Source: Microbulbifer sp. ALW1 (lineage in GTDB: Bacteria > Pseudomonadota > Gammaproteobacteria > Pseudomonadales > Cellvibrionaceae). Taken from it: a stretch of 64,000 nt of DNA. Of the stretch, positions 17,536 to 25,290 are shown in pieces (the stretch's first letter is position 1; each line of letters begins with the position of its first letter). The translations under genes were made by a program, and so were the position numbers. The stretch covers positions 2,016,501-2,080,500 of the forward strand of contig NZ_CP047569.1 in the NCBI RefSeq assembly GCF_009903625.1, written 5' to 3'. The notes under the pieces are model-generated. The model searched no databases. It saw only the letters and a list, made by a program, of their open reading frames with translations, and was not told the origin of the DNA.

Positions 17536-20500
17536 TCATGGAAGATAGTAGGTACTTAACGTCGCGGAGAGTGTCGCCATCTCTTGTTCTGTCAGGGCGT
17601 GATCATAGATATAGATTGCCGCTACCTGCATATCCAATGTCGGCGAACCATCTATTTCAGCCCCGAGTACCATACGATCTACTAAGGTATTGAATCCATT
17701 GTTACCTGTGGCAATGACATTGCCATTCAGGTAATGCGTCATTGTGTTACCTGAAATGGTCGCAGCTTGAATCATCCAACCAGCTCCGGTACCCGCGATA
17801 TCTGTCTTTTGGTCTGCGCACCAGCGTTGAACAAACAGGTTGCCGGTGTTGGTAACGCCGAGGCCGAATGTATTACCACAGGCATTATCCCCATAGGCAA
17901 AGCCCCCGTAGCCTAGACTCCGGTAGTTGGCGACCATGATCACAGTTCGGTCGGCGGCTCCGGCAGGTAGATTGTTCAAGTCTGCGGAGCGACGCAGCTC
18001 GTCGCCCGTGCCGTCAAAGCTGATTACGGCGTGACCGTTCAGCCCCTCCTGCTCCCACTGGGGATCTCCGGAGACCTCGTTCAGGTCATTTCCCTGGCCT
18101 GAAAGGTCTTGCCAAAGCGTTACCGTACCGGCGGTGGCTGCGACACCCTCGTCGGCCTCCAGTCGCAGTACCAGGCCAGATGCTGGAACCGCAGGGCCAT
18201 TGCCTGTCACCGTTACGGTAACCGTGGCTTCGTTTGAAGCCAGCCCCGTCAGGTCGTAAACCCGGTAGGTGAAACTGTCGGACCCGACTGCCACCTGATC
18301 GTGGGTGTAAGTCACCACACCTTGTGCATCGACCTGCACACTGCCCAGGCTCGGCTGGGAAAGGATCTCGACACTGGTGATATCCAGATCATCATTGGAA
18401 TCCGTGTCGTTCTCCAGAACCGTGATCGTGACAGACTCTCCGGAGGGGAGGGTTGCAGTATCGCTCACGGCAACTGGTGCCTCGGGAACACCATTGTTTT
18501 CTACCATGAAATTCACGGTATCGACGGCATCTTCGGTAACCAGTGGCTGGTGGGCAGCATTGACCAGCTGCGCTGTGAGGGTGTGGGTACCGGCTTCGAC
18601 ACCGCTGAAGGTAAACGTACCTGTTAAGTCAGTGATGGTATTGTGACCTACGCCGTTGAGACTCAAGTGCAGGTGGTCAAAGTCCGTACCCGACACCGTA
18701 TAGTTCACAACGACATCGGTCGAATTTATGGTCTCCCCGACGGAGGGTGAGGTGATACTGACCATGGCATCGGGCGTTAGCACACCGATCGATACCGTTG
18801 CGGCGTTGGAAGTGTTGCCCGCATCATCTTCAACGGTGTAGCTGAAACTGTCCGTGCTTGTCGAAGCTCCGCCGTGGCGGTAAGTAATTTGTCCGGTTTC
18901 GGTATCAACTTCTACGATGCCGAAGGAAGGCTGGGTGGCAACGGCGACGGTATTCGCTACCAGGCTGCCGTCGGTATCACTGTCGTTAGCCAGTACATCA
19001 ATCAGAATCTCACTACCCTGGATGACATCGGTGATGTCATTCTGGGCAATGGGTGGCTCTCCGATCAGTGACTGTGTCAGGAAGTGCCCGGTCAATTCCT
19101 CGCTCAGGCTGCTGATTTCCTGAGGCGTCAGTGCATGGTCATAGATGTAGATGGCCGCGACCTGCATATCCAGTGTTGGTGAGCCATCAATCTCCGCCCC
19201 GAGTACCATGCGATCGACCAGGGTATCAAAACGGTTGGCTCCAGTGGCGATGACATTGCCATTGAGGTAATGCGTCATCGTATTCCCTGAAACGGTAGCA
19301 GCCTGGATTATCCAGCCGGATCCCGTACCCGCAATTTCCGTCTTGTGGTCCGCGCACCAGCTCTGGACAAACAGGTTACCGGTGTTGGTAACGCCGAGGC
19401 CGAATGTATTACCACAGGCGTTATCCCCATAGGCAAAGCCCCCGTAACCTACACTCCGGTAGTTGGCGACCATGATCACAGTTCGGTCGGCGGCTCCGGC
19501 AGGTAGATTGTTCAAGTCTGCGGAGCGACGCAGCTCGTCGCCCGTGCCGTCAAAGCTGATTACGGCGTGACCGTTCAGCCCCTCCTGCTCCCACTGGGGA
19601 TCTCCGGAGACCTCGTTCAGGTCATTTCCCTGGCCTGAAAGGTCTTGCCAAAGCGTTACCGTACCGGCGGTGGCTGCGACACCCTCGTCGGCCTCCAGTC
19701 GCAGTACCAGGCCAGATGCTGGAACCGCAGGGCCATTGCCTGTCACCGTTACGGTAACCGTGGCTTCGTTTGAAGCCAGCCCCGTCAGGTCGTAAACCCG
19801 GTAGGTGAAACTGTCGGACCCGACTGCCACCTGATCGTGGGTGTAAGTCACCACACCTTGTGCATCGACCTGCACACTGCCCAGGCTCGGCTGGGAAAGG
19901 ATCTCGACACTGGTGATATCCAGATCATCATTGGAATCCGTGTCGTTCTCCAGAACCGTGATCGCGACAGACTCTCCGGAGGGGAGGGTTGCAGTATCGC
20001 TCACGGCAACTGGTGCCTCGGGAACACCATTGTTTTCTACCATGAAATTCACGGTATCGACGGCATCTTCGGTAACCAGTGGCTGGTGGGCAGCATTGAC
20101 CAGCTGCGCTGTGAGGGTGTGGGTACCGGCTTCGACACCGCTAAAGGTAAACGTACCTGTTAAGTCTGTGATGGTATTGTGACCTACGCCGTTGAGACTC
20201 AAGTGCAGGTGGTCAAAGTCCGCACCCGACACCGTATAGTTCACAACGACATCGGTCGAATTTATGGTCTCCCCGACGGAGGGTGAGGTGATACTGACCA
20301 TGGCATCGGGCGTTAGCACACCGATCGATACCGTTGCGGCGTTGGAAGTGTTGCCCGCATCATCTTCAACGGTGTAGCTGAAACTGTCCGTGCTTGTCGA
20401 AGCTCCGCCGTGGCGGTAAGTAATTTGTCCGGTTTCGGTATCAACTTCTACGATGCCGAAGGAAGGCTGGGTGGCAACGGCGACGGTATTCGCTACCAGG

Positions 20501-21590
20501 CTGCCGTCGGTATCACTGTCGTTAGCCAGTACATCAATCAGAATCTCACTACCCTGGATGACATCGGTGATGTCATTCTGGGCAATGGGTGGCTCTCCGA
20601 TCAGTGGCTGTGTCAGGAAGTGCCCGGTCAATTCCTCGCTCAGGCTGCTGATTTCCTGAGGCGTCAGTGCATGGTCATAGATGTAGATGGCCGCGACCTG
20701 CATATCCAGCGTTGGTGAGCCATCAATCTCCGCCCCGAGTACCATGCGATCGACCAGGGTATTGAATCCGTTGTTACCGGTGGCGATGACGTTACCGTTC
20801 AGATAATGCGTCATCGTATCGGCTGACACCGTCACAGCCTGGATTATCCAGCCGGACCCCGTACCCGCAATTTCCGTCTTTTGGTCCGCACACCAGCGTT
20901 GGACAAACAAGTTGCCGGTATTGGTAACACCAAGGCCGAATGCATTGCCGCAGGCATTATCTCCATAAGCAAAGCCCCCGTAGCCTAGACTCCGGTAGTT
21001 GGCGACCATGATCAGGGTTCGGTCTGCAGCCCCTGCCGGCAAATTGTTGAAATTGGTGGAGCGACGCAGCTCGTCGCCCGTGCCGTCAAAGCTGATTACG
21101 GCGTGACCGTTCAGCCCCTCCTGCTCCCACTGGGGATCTCCGGAGACCTCGTTCAGGTCATTTCCCTGGCCTGAAAGGTCTTGCCAAAGCGTTACCGTAC
21201 CGGCGGTGGCTGCGACACCCTCGTCGGCCTCCAGTCGCAGTACCAGGCCAGATGCTGGAACCGCTGGACCATTGCCTGTCACCGTTACGGTAACCGTGGC
21301 TTCGTTTGAAGCCAGCCCCGTCAGGTCATAAACCCGGTAGGTGAAACTGTCGGACCCGACTGCCACCTGATCGTGGGTGTAGGTCACCACGCCCTGTGCG
21401 TCGATCTGTACACTGCCTAGGGTTGGTTGGGAAAGGATCTCAACGCTGGTGATATCCAGATTAGCATTGGAATCCGTGTCATTCTCCAGAACCATGATCG
21501 CGACGGACTCCCCGATGGAGAGGGCTGCGTTGTCATCTTCGGCAACTGGAGCATGGGGGATACCATCGTTCTCCACGGTAATAGTTACAG
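17536..21590. repeat. three tandem copies of a 1536-bp coding repeat (third copy partial)
   Basis: Sequence around 17905, 19441 and 20977 recurs at exactly 1536-bp spacing. Copies one and two are almost identical across LamG and linker parts, including silent sites. The third copy matches through the LamG core and first linker but diverges after about 21590, and holds a patch near 21020-21060 that differs while its flanks are identical. This pattern suggests recent duplication and gene conversion. Confidence 0.85.
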
Positions 21591-24500
21591 TATCTGACGT
21601 ATTAGTGGCGACAATGGACTGATGTGTGGCATTGACCAGCCGTGCTGTCAGAGTATGTGAGCCGGCGTCTACATCAGTGAAGGTGTAGGTCGAGGAGGAA
21701 GCGGCCAGATCAATTCCGGGCTGTCCGTCTAGCGAGATTTCGATATGGTCAAAGTCGCTACCTTCGACGGAAAAATCAACAATAACTTGGGTATCGTTGA
21801 TCGTTTGGCCCTCTAGAGGCGATGTGATTCCAATACTGGCTTGTGATTCCGAAATAGCGAGGCTTACTGTGGCACTGTTCGAAGCAAGGTACTGATCATC
21901 ACTAACCGTGTACTCGAAACTGTCTTGAAAGTTTGCCGTTCCATCGTGACTATAGCTAATCGTGCCTTCAATATAGTTAACGGAGGTTGTCCCGAATTGA
22001 GGCTGTCGTGTAACGTCAATACTGCTGGGTAATAGTGCAGAGTCCGCGTCGCTATCGTTACTTAATACATCAATAACAACGGTGCCTCCTTGCACGAGAT
22101 TGGCGTAATCATCTGCTGCGACCGGGGCGGCTCCGTCGCTTACTAAAAAGTAGTTATTGTTTATATGGCCATGAGCGTTGCCTAGTTCGAAATCCGACAA
22201 CGCCCGATCATAGATATAGATACCGGCGACAGCCATATCGACGTAAGGATTGCCGTCGATCTCAGAACCAACGACGATCTTACTTAGAGAAGTATTGAAT
22301 TCATGTGTTCCTGAATCAATTTCAACGCCATCTACAAAGTGCCTATAAACATTGTCCTTCAGAACAACTGAGTGAGTGAACCAGCCACCACCGGAGGCAT
22401 GTGAGCTTGAAGTGAAGTCATTACACCATCCCTGTAGGACGAGATCACCACTTGAATCCACCACTAACCCGAATGTGTTGCCGCATCCTTTGTCACCGTA
22501 AGAAATGCCTCCCATACCAACGCCGAAATAGTTAACGATGGCAATGACCGTTCTATCGGCGTTGCCGGACGGTAGGCCAGAAATATTGGATATGCGAGTC
22601 ATCGCATCGGACGCACCATCAAAAACTACTGCATTGTGCTGGTTCAGTGCGTTCTCCTGGAGAACCGGACTACCAGTGGCCGTCAAATGATTTCCCTGGC
22701 CAGATTGATCAAGCCAGTCGGTTACTACTCCATCAGTGGTTTGAACGCCGATATCTCCGGAAAGGCTGAACACCAATCCGTCGCTCGGAAATGAACCGCA
22801 ACTACCTACTGCCTGGAATTCCGCTTGAAGAGTTGTATCAGAGTCTGGCACCAGAAAATTGTAGGTAGTGCCTTTCCCGTTGCTCCAAGACACAAACTCA
22901 TACGCTACATCGCCAATACAATGGGTTGTGGGCACTGAGATCACATGATTGAAATCGATGACTGAGTCGTAAACAAAGGGTGCAGAACTCTGCACGCCAT
23001 CAATAAATATCGGCATTCCTGCGGGAATAGACTCGAATGTCAGGTCGACCTTGTCAGGGTAAACCGATACCTGACGGCTTGTGGATAACCCATCTTGATC
23101 TGTAACTTTAAGCTTCAGTCTATAACCGGTAGTGTCGTGATAATCATGCCCTTTGGTGTTGATTTCCAACTGGCCGCTCGCAGCGGTGTAGCCGGAAAGA
23201 ACAGGATGTGTATGAGCATTGTGAAGGAAGTCGATGTTCCATTCGAAAGACTCATCGACAAGTATCCCATCACTGTCGTATGCCGAACCAGAAAAATGAA
23301 TTGTATCGCCGGCCCTAAAAAGCATCCCGTCACTGGGGGAGTCAATGGTGATTTCAGGCTTCAATCCGACCTGCACACTGAACGGAGAAGAAATTACAGA
23401 TCTGTCGCCATCCGAGACATCCAGATAAACGTTGTAGGAACCATTTTGTTCGTACGTATATTGTGCTGACGCACCGCTTACGGTTTCCCCGTTACCGAGG
23501 TGCCAGGTATACGTAAGAGGATCATCTTCCAAATCTGTGGCGACAGCAGTGAAAGTTACGGTAAGCGGCGAATTACCTTCGCTTGGTGATATATCTATAC
23601 TGTCGATCGCGGGGGCCTGGTTGCCAGAGCTATAAGTGATTCTACTTACGGAGCCCAAATAATAATCGACATAATAAAGTGCGCCGTCCGCACCAAGAAT
23701 GACGTGTACTGGCGCGATAACACCATCGTTGCGGCTGGCAAAATCGAAGTCTCCAGTGACGTTCCCCTGCGGGTCGACTGCCAGGTAGCGGATGAATCCT
23801 TGCGCATAGTCGGCAAAGAAAAATACTTCATTGTATAAAGATGGGTAGAGATCGCCTCTGTAAACGGTTCCTGCGGTTACCGCACCTCCACTGGGAGTCG
23901 TTCCACTGTGGGAATAGCTGTAGATTGGTGGATCATAGGTATCATCTTCGCACACGCCTTCACAATAGGGCCATCCATAGTTGGCACCAGCCCGCCCCAA
24001 GTGAATATCTTCCCGCGCAGTTTCTTGTAAATTCCCACCAACTTCACTGATATAAAGGCGCTGCTTGACCAGGTCCCAGTGGGCCCGGTAGGGATTTCTC
24101 AATCCATATGCCCAGATCTCATCAAGATTACCTCCCACCCCATCTGCGAAAGGGTTGTCGGAGGGGGAGGAGCCATCCTTGTTTATCCTGATGATTTTTC
24201 CGCCAGCCCGGGTCAAATCCTGAGACTGAGGACCATCGAATTCCTCGCCAGTAGTGAGATAAAGCTTTCCGTCTGGACCGAACTGGAGGCCGCCGCCGTA
24301 ATGGCAGCAGTCATTAATGTTCTCGTTGTCTTGCCATATTACCTGTTCACTCGCGAGGTCAGCGGAATTCCCCTGATGCGTGAAACGAGAAATCCGAAAT
24401 CTCCTAGAGGGCGAGTGAGAATAAAAAACATAAATACTACCGGATGTTTCAAAGTCGGGATCTATGGCAATTGAGGTCAGACCTCGTTCCGAAGCGCTGT

Positions 24501-24873
24501 CAACGTCTGGAAGTGTCAGGTAAGGGGAGGGCTGAGCAGGCGTGCTGCTTGGATCAAAGATATAGATGGTGCCTAACTTGGAAAGCACCAGCATGCGCTG
24601 GTCTGGAAGCTGAGTCAGATATACCGGTTGATCGACACCAGAAAGGACGAGTTCTTTTTGAAATCCTTCCGGTAGTGCTGCCGCTATGGGAGAAGCCAGG
24701 CTAAGTGCAAGGCATACGATTCCGGGAAGAGCTTTGATTAACTTCACTAGACCTACAGGATTAGATCTACCGGGCTTTAGATTTCGGTTAAATGGCATAT
24801 TCGACGTGGTACTCTGTGCGTAGATCCAGAAAGTATTCCAGTTCAATGCGTAATATGACGATCTGAGCTGCAT
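17536..24873 (-). CDS. 2445-residue secreted PQQ-type sugar dehydrogenase with PKD, LamG and cadherin-like repeats
   Basis: A giant exported protein. A hydrophobic signal (LVKLIKALPGIVCLALSLAS) ends near residue 67. Residues about 70-415 form a PQQ-dependent glucose/sorbosone dehydrogenase beta-propeller (GLTSIAIDPDF, CCHYGGGLQFGPDGKLYLTTGE, GLRNPYRAHWD). Next come a PKD domain (about 420-500), an Ig-like segment, a first LamG-like lectin fold (about 690-910), cadherin/Ig-like linkers with VLENDTDSN, and three more LamG plus linker units in near-identical 512-residue blocks. It ends in a LamG domain with no PEP-CTERM or type I secretion signal. It probably binds and oxidises sugars at the cell surface. 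Start: ATG 24873, or ATG 24798, which puts the signal nearer the N-terminus; neither has a good ribosome site. It is first in arm B, 34 bases before the next gene. Confidence 0.85.
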   Translation of the reverse strand: MQLRSSYYALNWNTFWIYAQSTTSNMPFNRNLKPGRSNPVGLVKLIKALPGIVCLALSLASPIAAALPEGFQKELVLSGVDQPVYLTQLPDQRMLVLSKLGTIYIFDPSSTPAQPSPYLTLPDVDSASERGLTSIAIDPDFETSGSIYVFYSHSPSRRFRISRFTHQGNSADLASEQVIWQDNENINDCCHYGGGLQFGPDGKLYLTTGEEFDGPQSQDLTRAGGKIIRINKDGSSPSDNPFADGVGGNLDEIWAYGLRNPYRAHWDLVKQRLYISEVGGNLQETAREDIHLGRAGANYGWPYCEGVCEDDTYDPPIYSYSHSGTTPSGGAVTAGTVYRGDLYPSLYNEVFFFADYAQGFIRYLAVDPQGNVTGDFDFASRNDGVIAPVHVILGADGALYYVDYYLGSVSRITYSSGNQAPAIDSIDISPSEGNSPLTVTFTAVATDLEDDPLTYTWHLGNGETVSGASAQYTYEQNGSYNVYLDVSDGDRSVISSPFSVQVGLKPEITIDSPSDGMLFRAGDTIHFSGSAYDSDGILVDESFEWNIDFLHNAHTHPVLSGYTAASGQLEINTKGHDYHDTTGYRLKLKVTDQDGLSTSRQVSVYPDKVDLTFESIPAGMPIFIDGVQSSAPFVYDSVIDFNHVISVPTTHCIGDVAYEFVSWSNGKGTTYNFLVPDSDTTLQAEFQAVGSCGSFPSDGLVFSLSGDIGVQTTDGVVTDWLDQSGQGNHLTATGSPVLQENALNQHNAVVFDGASDAMTRISNISGLPSGNADRTVIAIVNYFGVGMGGISYGDKGCGNTFGLVVDSSGDLVLQGWCNDFTSSSHASGGGWFTHSVVLKDNVYRHFVDGVEIDSGTHEFNTSLSKIVVGSEIDGNPYVDMAVAGIYIYDRALSDFELGNAHGHINNNYFLVSDGAAPVAADDYANLVQGGTVVIDVLSNDSDADSALLPSSIDVTRQPQFGTTSVNYIEGTISYSHDGTANFQDSFEYTVSDDQYLASNSATVSLAISESQASIGITSPLEGQTINDTQVIVDFSVEGSDFDHIEISLDGQPGIDLAASSSTYTFTDVDAGSHTLTARLVNATHQSIVATNTSDTVTITVENDGIPHAPVAEDDNAALSIGESVAIMVLENDTDSNANLDITSVEILSQPTLGSVQIDAQGVVTYTHDQVAVGSDSFTYRVYDLTGLASNEATVTVTVTGNGPAVPASGLVLRLEADEGVAATAGTVTLWQDLSGQGNDLNEVSGDPQWEQEGLNGHAVISFDGTGDELRRSTNFNNLPAGAADRTLIMVANYRSLGYGGFAYGDNACGNAFGLGVTNTGNLFVQRWCADQKTEIAGTGSGWIIQAVTVSADTMTHYLNGNVIATGNNGFNTLVDRMVLGAEIDGSPTLDMQVAAIYIYDHALTPQEISSLSEELTGHFLTQPLIGEPPIAQNDITDVIQGSEILIDVLANDSDTDGSLVANTVAVATQPSFGIVEVDTETGQITYRHGGASTSTDSFSYTVEDDAGNTSNAATVSIGVLTPDAMVSITSPSVGETINSTDVVVNYTVSGADFDHLHLSLNGVGHNTITDLTGTFTFSGVEAGTHTLTAQLVNAAHQPLVTEDAVDTVNFMVENNGVPEAPVAVSDTATLPSGESVAITVLENDTDSNDDLDITSVEILSQPSLGSVQVDAQGVVTYTHDQVAVGSDSFTYRVYDLTGLASNEATVTVTVTGNGPAVPASGLVLRLEADEGVAATAGTVTLWQDLSGQGNDLNEVSGDPQWEQEGLNGHAVISFDGTGDELRRSADLNNLPAGAADRTVIMVANYRSVGYGGFAYGDNACGNTFGLGVTNTGNLFVQSWCADHKTEIAGTGSGWIIQAATVSGNTMTHYLNGNVIATGANRFDTLVDRMVLGAEIDGSPTLDMQVAAIYIYDHALTPQEISSLSEELTGHFLTQSLIGEPPIAQNDITDVIQGSEILIDVLANDSDTDGSLVANTVAVATQPSFGIVEVDTETGQITYRHGGASTSTDSFSYTVEDDAGNTSNAATVSIGVLTPDAMVSITSPSVGETINSTDVVVNYTVSGTDFDHLHLSLNGVGHNTITDLTGTFTFSGVEAGTHTLTAQLVNAAHQPLVTEDAVDTVNFMVENNGVPEAPVAVSDTATLPSGESVTITVLENDTDSNDDLDITSVEILSQPSLGSVQVDAQGVVTYTHDQVAVGSDSFTYRVYDLTGLASNEATVTVTVTGNGPAVPASGLVLRLEADEGVAATAGTVTLWQDLSGQGNDLNEVSGDPQWEQEGLNGHAVISFDGTGDELRRSADLNNLPAGAADRTVIMVANYRSLGYGGFAYGDNACGNTFGLGVTNTGNLFVQRWCADQKTDIAGTGAGWMIQAATISGNTMTHYLNGNVIATGNNGFNTLVDRMVLGAEIDGSPTLDMQVAAIYIYDHALTEQEMATLSATLSTYYLP

Positions 24874-24934
24874 TATGAGAAGAGATAGCTAGCCCAGTCT
24901 GGGAATAACTTTCGCCTTTTACTTCTTTATATAG

Positions 24935-24977
24935 AGTACACACGTGCCACTAGTGTTGGCATTGGCCCATTCGGGTA
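24935..24977 (-). promoter_or_regulatory. EPS motif copy 2 with overlapping promoter, reading into arm B
   Basis: Read on the minus strand, TACCCGAATGGGCCAATG (24977-24960) matches the motif at 16 of 18 positions of the best copies or better in its core. ATGCCA (24962-24957) takes the -35 place and TGTACT (24940-24935) the -10 place with a 16-base spacer. The predicted transcript would start near 24928, upstream of both possible starts of the giant protein. Confidence 0.6.
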
Positions 24978-25240
24978 GTGTGATAAGCATTGAATAAAGC
25001 TCGTTTTTTTGAATCTATCTGTACAGTCTATGGTGACAAAAAACGTACATTAAGTGATAGAAAGCTATTAAAGACAGGCGATGACTAAATTAAGGGGTGA
25101 AAGGTATCAAAACGAAGATGGCGAACTACTCGGCCGACAGTAGTTTTCTATGGCGACAAAGAAACCGATAGTCCGTTATCTGTGCTCCAGTACCCTGTTG
25201 CCTGGTGGGCAGCGCTTTATGTTATGTCCACTTATTTGAG

Positions 25241-25271
25241 CCTGTCCTTAGATGTAATATCTAAGGACAGG
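25241..25271. terminator. perfect 13-bp hairpin downstream of the lyase-like gene
   Basis: CCTGTCCTTAGAT (25241-25253) pairs perfectly with ATCTAAGGACAGG (25259-25271) around a 5-base loop, 19 bases after the stop of the minus-strand gene at 25291. On the minus strand no T-run follows, while on the plus strand TTTT follows. It may end or protect the 3' end of the arm C transcript and also block reading in from the left. Confidence 0.6.
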
Positions 25272-25290
25272 TTTTCACTTGGAAAACACA

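Larger units (their letters stand above)
24874..25290. other. 417-bp intergenic region between arms B and C
   Basis: It carries the arm B promoter with EPS motif copy 2 (24935-24977) and, near the other end, a perfect 13-bp hairpin (25241-25271) that closes arm C. The stretch between them (about 24980-25240) has only short open frames without ribosome sites; nothing else was recognised. Confidence 0.6.

Noticed and set aside
18301..20718. Plus-strand open frames repeated within the giant protein gene
   Set aside because: They are antisense shadows repeated because the coding sequence itself is a 1536-bp tandem repeat.
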